Origin: Candidatus Agathobaculum merdigallinarum
GTDB lineage: Bacteria; Bacillota; Clostridia; Oscillospirales; Butyricicoccaceae
Reading direction: 5' to 3'
Length of the DNA: 11,817 nt
Assembly: GCA_019115425.1 (NCBI GenBank)
Contig: DXDO01000070.1
Span: 1-11,817 of the forward strand
Under the pieces are notes generated by a model. That model ran no database searches. It worked only from the letters and a program-made list of their open reading frames with translations, and was not told the origin of the DNA. Positions 7,223-11,817 of the stretch are shown piece by piece (within the stretch, counting starts at the first letter, position 1; each line of letters begins with the position of its first letter). Position numbers and translations under genes: made by a program.

Positions 7223-8367
7223 ACGCGGGCAATCGACATCTCGGTATAGCCCAACGATTCCGCCTTGGTCTGCCGTCCGCTGGCTACTTCAGACACCAGC
7301 TTGAGCAGATCGTCTCCCATTTCCTGCAGATCGCCGCCGTAGATAAGGGGCGAAGCGTCCACATCAATGTTGTCCTCCATTTTGGCAAAGGTGATCCGGT
7401 TGCCGGTAATTTTGATAACCGGTGCGATCGGATTGCCTGTGGGGGTGCCGCGTCCGGTGGAGAACACCACGACCTGCGCGCCGCCGGCAACCATTGCCGC
7501 CACGGACGAGGGATCGTTGCCCGGCGTGTCCATAATCACCAGACCGCTCTTGGGCGCGACCTGCTTGGCATAGTCGTACACCTCCATGATCGGGCTGTGA
7601 CCGCCCTTATGGATGCAGCCGAGCGATTTCTCCTCCAGCGTGGTGATGCCGCCGGCCTTGTTGCCCGGCGCGGGATTTCCCTCACGGATCTCCTCCCCCA
7701 CCAGCTGGAGCGCCTTTTCATATCGGTGAACGATCTCAAAAATGCGGTCGTGTACCTCCGGTGTTGCAGCGCGGCGGGCCAGAATGTGCTCTGCGCCGAT
7801 AAACTCAGTGGTCTCAGACAGGATCGACGTGCCGCCCTCCGCTACGATCAGGTCGCTGAGCTGACCGATCAGTACGTTGGCCGCCAGACCGCTGGTCGGG
7901 TCGGAGCCGCCGCATTCGGTGCCGATAATCAGCTCGGACAGCGGGAACTCCTCCTTTTGCAGAAGCGACGCCTCCGCCACCATTTCCTTTGCATAGCGGA
8001 CAGCCATGTCCACCGCCTTAAGCGTACCGCCGGCCTCCTGAATGATAACCTGCTTGATCGGCTTGTTCGTGCGTTCCTGAATCGCTTTTACGACCAGATC
8101 CATCTGGCAGTTTTCGCAGCCCAGAGACACGACGACCGTGCCGTATATGTTGGGATTCGCGGCATAGCCCGCCATCACATCCATGGTATACTGCTGGTCG
8201 GAAGCCACCTGCGAACAGCCAAGCTGATTATTAAAGGTGACCGAGCCAACCACCTGCTGGGCGATAATACGGGTCGTATCCGAAGCACAGACGCTCGCGG
8301 GCAGGATCAGCACCTTGTTGCGGACGCCGACACGGCCGTCCGGCCGTCTGTATCCATAAAAAGTCAT
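7207..8367 (-). CDS. UxaA/GarD-family hydro-lyase, large (catalytic) subunit
   Basis: The 386-residue product corresponds to the catalytic part of altronate and galactarate dehydratases and to the large subunit SuyB of sulfolactate sulfo-lyase. These metal-dependent lyases remove a C3 group from a 2-hydroxy acid to give a 2-keto acid. Conserved blocks seen are GYRRPDGRVGVRN (5-17), NNQLGCSQ (46-53), SLGCENCQMD (81-90), GTECGGSDPTSGLAAN (149-164), GNKAGGITTLEEKSLGCIHKGG (235-256), DTPGNDPSS (280-288) and STGRGTPTGNPIAPVIK (303-319). These include the Cys and His residues likely to hold metal. The N-terminal SAF domain that UxaA carries in one chain is absent and is encoded by the preceding gene 12 nt away. 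AGGAGGAGAA overlaps the stop region of that gene, so the two are probably translationally coupled. Common database labels such as altronate dehydratase large subunit would over-specify the substrate. Confidence 0.92.
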   Translation of the reverse strand: MTFYGYRRPDGRVGVRNKVLILPASVCASDTTRIIAQQVVGSVTFNNQLGCSQVASDQQYTMDVMAGYAANPNIYGTVVVSLGCENCQMDLVVKAIQERTNKPIKQVIIQEAGGTLKAVDMAVRYAKEMVAEASLLQKEEFPLSELIIGTECGGSDPTSGLAANVLIGQLSDLIVAEGGTSILSETTEFIGAEHILARRAATPEVHDRIFEIVHRYEKALQLVGEEIREGNPAPGNKAGGITTLEEKSLGCIHKGGHSPIMEVYDYAKQVAPKSGLVIMDTPGNDPSSVAAMVAGGAQVVVFSTGRGTPTGNPIAPVIKITGNRITFAKMEDNIDVDASPLIYGGDLQEMGDDLLKLVSEVASGRQTKAESLGYTEMSIARVCNFV

Positions 8368-8379
8368 TGCTTCTCCTCC

Positions 8380-8673
8380 TTACGCCTTGTCATCCAGATT
8401 TTCCCGACGCCCTTCCACGTTGTGGACATGAACGTGCTCGCCGGCTTTGATGTCACAGGTTGCCACACCGATATGCTCGCCATACTTTACAACCGGCTCG
8501 TCCTTTGCAATATCACGGGCCGCCAACTTATGATAGATCGTGATATCCTGCAGAGCGGCAAGGGTTCTTTCCTCATCGCCGCAGAGATAAGTTACCGTGT
8601 CCCCCTTACGGATGGGCTCTATGGCAACGACCACATTGTCTTTGCCATCAATAATTATGGCATTGCGCATCAT
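8380..8673 (-). CDS. UxaA-type hydro-lyase, small SAF-domain subunit
   Basis: This 97-residue protein is the detached N-terminal SAF domain of the UxaA family, similar in size and layout to SuyA. Visible features are a beta-rich start, an HKLAARDI segment (48-55), KYGEHIG (64-70) and the terminal HVHNVEGRR (82-90), all typical of the domain. In single-chain relatives this domain packs against the catalytic part and helps form the substrate entrance, so it should work as a complex with the large subunit encoded next. Two adjacent ATG codons are possible. I took the upstream one (8671-8673), which has GGAG 6 nt away; the second would remove one residue. It follows the permease gene by 42 nt in the same operon. 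Confidence 0.9.
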   Translation of the reverse strand: MMRNAIIIDGKDNVVVAIEPIRKGDTVTYLCGDEERTLAALQDITIYHKLAARDIAKDEPVVKYGEHIGVATCDIKAGEHVHVHNVEGRRENLDDKA

Positions 8674-8715
8674 ATTTTGCTCCTTTATACGGCATGGAGC
8701 CGCGTTTTTTACAGA

Positions 8716-10083
8716 TTAAAGCGGGATCACCAGCGCGCCGATGATCGCCAGCACAAAGATGAACACAGAGGAGATGAAGGAACCCAGCGTGTAGGTCTTG
8801 AGACCGCCGGTAACCGTCAGGCCGGACATATTGGTCGCAACCCAGTATCCGGAGTCGTTTACATGGCCGATGGAGTTGCCGCCGGACAGGCAGGCCAGCG
8901 CGATCCATACCGGATGGCAGCCGATGGCCGGTGCGATGGTCGCCATGATGCCCATGGAGGTCATGCCGGCAACCGTGCCGGAGCCCTGCGCCACGCGGAA
9001 GATCAGGCCGATGAAGTATGCAAGGAACATTGCGGGGATAACCGAGGTCGTGTCCGTACCCAGCAGGCCGACGATCGCGTCGCCAATGCCGGTCGCAGTG
9101 ATAACCGAAGCGAACGCGCCGCCCGCACCGGTGATCAGAAGAACAACACCCGCGCTCTTGAGCGCTTCACCGGCAGATTCCTCAAAATGGTCGCGGCCGA
9201 TATAGGGCAGGCTGATCAGATAAGCGCCGAGGGTGCCGAGCAGCATCGCAATCAGCTTGTCGCCGAGGAAGTCGCAGATCATGGGCGCATCCTCAAACAG
9301 GGCGCTGCCCAGGGTGCCGAACAGGATGCAGACAACTGGGATGATGATAGGCAGCAGGGAAACAAACAGGCTCGGCTTGCGCTTGTTGGGGTCTTCCGCC
9401 TGACGGGCAGCAACCAGCTCGCTGGTAACGTTAGAGCTGTGGTTGACGTCCTTTTCGTCGTTCCAGATGCCGCGGTCGTGGATCTTAATGTAAACAAAGT
9501 TGGACAGCATAACCGTGATGAAACCGACGACCAGGCCGACGATCATCATGATGCCCAGGTCGAAGCCGAAAATATCGGCGGCAGCCAGCGGGTTGGGCGT
9601 GGGCGGAACTACGCAGTGGGCAGTGGTAGCGCCGATGGTCAGGCAGCCGGTTACGTAGCACATCTTCATATTGATCTTGGAGGCGATGGTAATGCCGATC
9701 GGGATCAGGATGATGAAGGTTACGTCAAAGAATACAGGGATGGACAGGATAAAACCTGCAATGCTCAGGCCCCAGACCGCACGCTTTTCCGGAAACGCGG
9801 ATACCAGTTTATCCGCAATGACCGAAGCGGCGCCGCTGTCGTTCATCAGCTGGCCCAATATCGTGCCGAAGCCGACTGGGAGACCAATGCTGGTCATCAT
9901 GCTGCCGAAGCCTGATGAAATGGTCGTCGCGGTCGTCATCAGATCCAGACCGCCTGCTACACCCATAAACAGGCAGGCGATTACCATACCGATGGCCGCG
10001 TTGAGCTTGAGTACAATGATACAGAATAGGATAATGGCAATTGCAATCACAAGAGCTGCAATCAACATTGCGGGACTTGTCAT
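8716..10083 (-). CDS. GntP-family sugar-acid/hydroxyacid permease
   Basis: The 455-residue, strongly hydrophobic protein has many membrane-spanning stretches from residue 6 to the C-terminus and a polar cytoplasmic-type loop at about 202-236. Family hallmarks are GTILGQLMNDSGAA (73-86), IPVFFDVTFIILIP (115-128), VVPPTPNPLA (158-167), ITGAGGAF (317-324), RVAQGSGTVA (363-372) and HVNDSGYW (407-414). GntP permeases carry gluconate and related acids (GntT, IdnT) or D-serine (DsdX) across the cytoplasmic membrane by cation symport. Length matches the usual 440-460. AGGAAGGAG lies 8 nt before the ATG. It stands between the LarA homologue and the lyase subunits, so it most likely brings in the acid that both enzymes act on. 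Specificity cannot be read from sequence, and gluconate should not be assumed. Confidence 0.93.
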   Translation of the reverse strand: MTSPAMLIAALVIAIAIILFCIIVLKLNAAIGMVIACLFMGVAGGLDLMTTATTISSGFGSMMTSIGLPVGFGTILGQLMNDSGAASVIADKLVSAFPEKRAVWGLSIAGFILSIPVFFDVTFIILIPIGITIASKINMKMCYVTGCLTIGATTAHCVVPPTPNPLAAADIFGFDLGIMMIVGLVVGFITVMLSNFVYIKIHDRGIWNDEKDVNHSSNVTSELVAARQAEDPNKRKPSLFVSLLPIIIPVVCILFGTLGSALFEDAPMICDFLGDKLIAMLLGTLGAYLISLPYIGRDHFEESAGEALKSAGVVLLITGAGGAFASVITATGIGDAIVGLLGTDTTSVIPAMFLAYFIGLIFRVAQGSGTVAGMTSMGIMATIAPAIGCHPVWIALACLSGGNSIGHVNDSGYWVATNMSGLTVTGGLKTYTLGSFISSVFIFVLAIIGALVIPL

Positions 10084-10140
10084 ATCTTTTACTCCTTCCT
10101 TTTTACACGGTTCTTTCTTTTTCTATAAAAATACCCCAGA

Positions 10141-10173
10141 CCGACGATTCCCCTGCCCACAGGGCTTCGTCCG
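10141..10173 (-). other. Intercistronic hairpin between larA-like gene and permease
   Basis: Outer arms 10141-10147 and 10167-10173 pair with one mismatch and enclose an inner CCCTG-CCCA-CAGGG stem (10151-10164). On the transcribed strand a T-run (ATTTTTAT) follows about 9 nt after the stem, too far for a standard intrinsic terminator. It could mark mRNA processing or partial attenuation between the enzyme and transporter genes. Confidence 0.35.
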
Positions 10174-10186
10174 CCTCGCGGATATT

Positions 10187-11470
10187 TCAGAACAGGTTCC
10201 CCTCTTCATCAAAGGGCAGATCATATGGCTCCGAGAGAATCTCAATATTGGGATTTGCCTCTGCCTGCGGCAGCAGGCCCTCGGAGATTTCAATATATTC
10301 AATGTGCGCGGTGTTGGGGATGCGGATCATCTTCATATTGTCCTGATCCTCCGCATCCGGACAGCAGCACAGCGCCAGTTGTAACGCCTCACGATCATTG
10401 TCCATGATCATGGGGATCTTCATCAGATGCAGGAAAGTGTTGGTAACACCGGTGGGATAGGTCATTTCCAGCTTCATTTTGTTGAACAGCCGACGGGTCG
10501 TGACCTCCGCCAGACCAACGCCCTGCGCGTTGCCGTGGGTTTCGTCGGTCAGGTCGAGAATGACGACCTTTTCCGCATCAATGCCGCCGGAGCAGTACTT
10601 GGGCTGGACAAACCGGCCGGAGATATTCGGGTCCATGCCATCACCCGAAATATTCTTGCCGATTTTGTCCACCACAAGCACGTCGCATTTGTCAAACAGC
10701 AGGTGCGCAATGGTCTGATAGGACAGGTCGCGCAGCTTGGGCTCCTCGGTGATGATCTCGTCCGCGGTCAGGCCCTTGATCAGATAGGTTTCGTCATAGG
10801 CGTTTTCGATAATTGCAATACCGCCCAGCACAGGGCAGTTTTGGAGAATGGTCAGGCCATACTCCTCAACCAGCTCGTGCATGATGCCCGGGCTTTGATG
10901 GTGGATGCTCTCCGCACCATGCTGCTTGCCAAGGCCGATCGCCATCATCTTCATCAATCCGCTCTCATATTTGCCGCGGAACGAAGTATGCGGCTTGATA
11001 CGATTGAACAGGATGATGCCGTCCGCCTCAGACGCATACTTGTCAATGTATACCGGCTGCTTGCGCACACCGGACAATCCCACCTGCACGGTCTCCATCG
11101 AGCTCTTGATGGGGCAGCCCATGTTCTCTTCCGTGATGCCATAGTCGGTCAGGATCTGCGTCTGTCCCTCAGCAGTCGCGCCGCCATGGCTGCCCATTGC
11201 CGCTACAATAAACGGCTCCGCCCCCTTGGACTTGACAAAATCCACGATCGCACGCGCCATCAGCGAATAGTGGTTGATGCCGCGGCTGCCGCAGGTAATG
11301 GCAATTTTCATGCCAGGCTTGATCTGACCGCCCAGCGCCTCGCGAGCAAGCTCATTTTGAATGGTTTGAGCAATTTCCTCCTCAGGGATGTGGGAACTGT
11401 CGAACACCTCGCGGATCTTGACCATCTTCGGTATCGGGACATTTTTGATAAGATCAGTAATGGTTTTCAT
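10187..11470 (-). CDS. LarA-superfamily (nickel-pincer) 2-hydroxyacid racemase/epimerase homologue
   Basis: This 427-residue protein belongs to the lactate racemase (LarA, DUF2088) superfamily, whose members invert C2 of a 2-hydroxy acid by hydride transfer using the nickel-pincer nucleotide cofactor. Residues 54-98 hold the N-terminal Rossmann-type core with ITCGSRGINHYS (58-69) and AAMGSHGGAT (90-99). KPHTSFRGKYESGLMKMM (159-176) corresponds in position to the LarA PH...SGGRK segment; H161 and K174 are the likely substrate-side His and cofactor-binding Lys. QHGAESIHHQSPG (183-195) adds further histidines. Superfamily members act on lactate, malate, phenyllactate, hydroxyglutarate and gluconate, so this need not be a lactate racemase. 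Genes for cofactor synthesis (larB, larC, larE) are not in the window. The start has GGGAGGAGG 6 nt upstream, and a consensus promoter lies about 170 nt further up. It is the first gene of the operon. Confidence 0.85.
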   Translation of the reverse strand: MKTITDLIKNVPIPKMVKIREVFDSSHIPEEEIAQTIQNELAREALGGQIKPGMKIAITCGSRGINHYSLMARAIVDFVKSKGAEPFIVAAMGSHGGATAEGQTQILTDYGITEENMGCPIKSSMETVQVGLSGVRKQPVYIDKYASEADGIILFNRIKPHTSFRGKYESGLMKMMAIGLGKQHGAESIHHQSPGIMHELVEEYGLTILQNCPVLGGIAIIENAYDETYLIKGLTADEIITEEPKLRDLSYQTIAHLLFDKCDVLVVDKIGKNISGDGMDPNISGRFVQPKYCSGGIDAEKVVILDLTDETHGNAQGVGLAEVTTRRLFNKMKLEMTYPTGVTNTFLHLMKIPMIMDNDREALQLALCCCPDAEDQDNMKMIRIPNTAHIEYIEISEGLLPQAEANPNIEILSEPYDLPFDEEGNLF

Positions 11471-11509
11471 AGCAAACCTCCTCCCATTATTTTTGAGTTC
11501 CCATACTGC

Positions 11510-11568
11510 GCAGACGGCATGAACCGCAACGGATGGATCATATTTTCCAAGCCGTTTTGGACGTCTGC
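11510..11568 (-). other. Structured segment of the larA-like operon leader
   Basis: The leader between the start site (about 11642) and the larA-like ATG holds a closing stem of 7 bp (arms 11510-11516 and 11562-11568). Inside it lies a TCCAA/TTGGA hairpin whose loop contains AACGG, able to pair with a CCGTT further along. The TTGGA arm could pair instead with a downstream TCCA. Such alternative pairings suggest a cis-acting RNA element or a protein operator dyad, but I match it to no known riboswitch class. Confidence 0.3.
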
Positions 11569-11607
11569 CCGCTGAATCGAACCGCTTAATTCAGTGGATA
11601 TCTGTGC

Positions 11608-11637
11608 GTATTTAAGAACTCAATTTGTATTTAGGAA
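11608..11637. repeat. Two 11-bp direct repeats at the operon start site
   Basis: GTATTTAAGAA (11608-11618) and GTATTTAGGAA (11627-11637) match at 10 of 11 positions and start 19 bp apart, close to two helical turns. They lie just downstream of the predicted start site of the minus-strand operon, a place where a bound repressor would block transcription. The IclR protein is one candidate ligand. Confidence 0.4.
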
Positions 11638-11648
11638 TTACAGTCTAA

Positions 11649-11677
11649 ATTATATCAAATTGTTTATGTTTTGTCAA
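11649..11677 (-). promoter_or_regulatory. Consensus sigma-A promoter of the larA-like/gntP/lyase operon
   Basis: On the minus strand a perfect TTGACA (11672-11677) and a perfect TATAAT (11649-11654) are separated by exactly 17 bp. Start site is expected near 11642, giving a leader of about 170 nt. A promoter this strong on a catabolic operon normally needs a repressor, which fits the direct repeats at the start site. The 347 bp from 11471 to the right edge hold no gene: they contain this leader, the promoter and an A/T-rich stretch ending in an inverted repeat. Confidence 0.88.
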
Positions 11678-11699
11678 ATCAAAAATAGATAAAATTAAC

Positions 11700-11817
11700 A
11701 ACAAATGATTAGTTAAAATTCCTCATAGCAAAAAACTCAAAAGTCAGATGATACAAAATAGTGAGAGCTGTTTTGTGCATATTTATTGCTATGAGGAATT
11801 TTAACTAATCATTTGTT
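11700..11817. repeat. Perfect 32-bp inverted repeat with 54-bp spacer at the window edge
   Basis: Arm 11700-11731 is the exact reverse complement of arm 11786-11817, with no mismatch. The 54-bp spacer has no gene. The right arm ends at the last base of the window, so the full length is unknown. The segment is A/T-rich, unlike the genes nearby, and lies just upstream of the operon promoter. It may be a small mobile repeat, a long hairpin, a regulatory dyad, or a fold-back assembly artefact at a contig end. Confidence 0.9.

Noticed and set aside
6999..7232. 78-codon N-terminal extension of PFOR
   Set aside because: The extension has no PFOR similarity and overlaps the end of the upstream gene. 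The ATG at 6996-6998 has a good AGGAG site and puts T31, E64 and R114 at their expected positions.
7597..9915. 772-codon plus-strand open frame across the lyase and permease genes
   Set aside because: It is antisense to three well-supported genes, its translation is rich in His, Arg, Gln and Asp without recognisable motifs, and it has no fitting ribosome site. Codon bias of the real genes explains the open frame.
10187..11470. Calling this gene a lactate racemase (larA) outright
   Set aside because: The cofactor-site motif departs from classical LarA and the neighbours point to another hydroxyacid, so only the superfamily level is supported.
10427..11575. 382-codon plus-strand open frame opposite the LarA homologue
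   Set aside because: It is antisense to a gene with a promoter, ribosome site and clear family match; the translation looks non-protein-like.
11700..11817. Invertible promoter (phase-variation switch) bounded by the 32-bp inverted repeats
   Set aside because: The 54-bp spacer is short for known invertible promoters, contains no convincing promoter in either direction, and no recombinase gene is in view. The operon promoter lies outside the repeat.

Overview
The window reads as a G+C-rich Bacillota chromosome, most likely a Clostridia of the Oscillospirales/Butyricicoccus type. This rests on the single-chain PurL with a fused glutaminase domain, a homodimeric single-chain pyruvate:ferredoxin oxidoreductase, strong AGGAGG-type ribosome binding sites and sigma-A-like promoters. 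The placement is inferred from gene content and style, not from any search. There are eight protein genes, and no tRNA, rRNA, CRISPR array or transposase gene was found.

Left part, plus strand. The 3' end of purL (purine synthesis; its start lies outside the window) is closed by a stem-loop terminator at 1903-1926. A YbgC/FadM-type acyl-CoA thioesterase follows (1949-2365). After it comes a good promoter (TTGATA-N17-TATGAT) and an IclR-family regulator (2562-3326). A perfect 16-bp stem at 3362-3397 sits between iclR and the convergent minus-strand genes and probably terminates both.

Right part, minus strand, read from high to low coordinates. A consensus promoter (TTGACA-N17-TATAAT, 11649-11677) drives a structured leader of about 170 nt. 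The genes in order are: a LarA-superfamily (nickel-pincer) 2-hydroxyacid racemase/epimerase (10187-11470), a GntP-family sugar-acid permease (8716-10083), a small SAF-domain hydro-lyase subunit (8380-8673), its large UxaA/GarD/SuyB-type partner (7207-8367), and a full pyruvate:ferredoxin oxidoreductase (3474-6998). The last gene may also have its own promoter.

Working model (inference): GntP imports a 2-hydroxy acid, the LarA homologue flips its C2 configuration, and the two-subunit lyase removes water or another leaving group to give a 2-keto acid. PFOR then oxidises pyruvate to acetyl-CoA, CO2 and reduced ferredoxin. IclR is the obvious candidate sensor. The substrate cannot be read from sequence. 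Gluconate/mannonate-type aldonates and 3-substituted lactates such as sulfolactate are the two leading classes. The most notable non-coding features are the strong promoter with direct repeats at its start site, the foldable leader, a 10-bp tandem duplication that forms the stop codon of the large lyase subunit, and a perfect 32-bp inverted repeat at the right edge.
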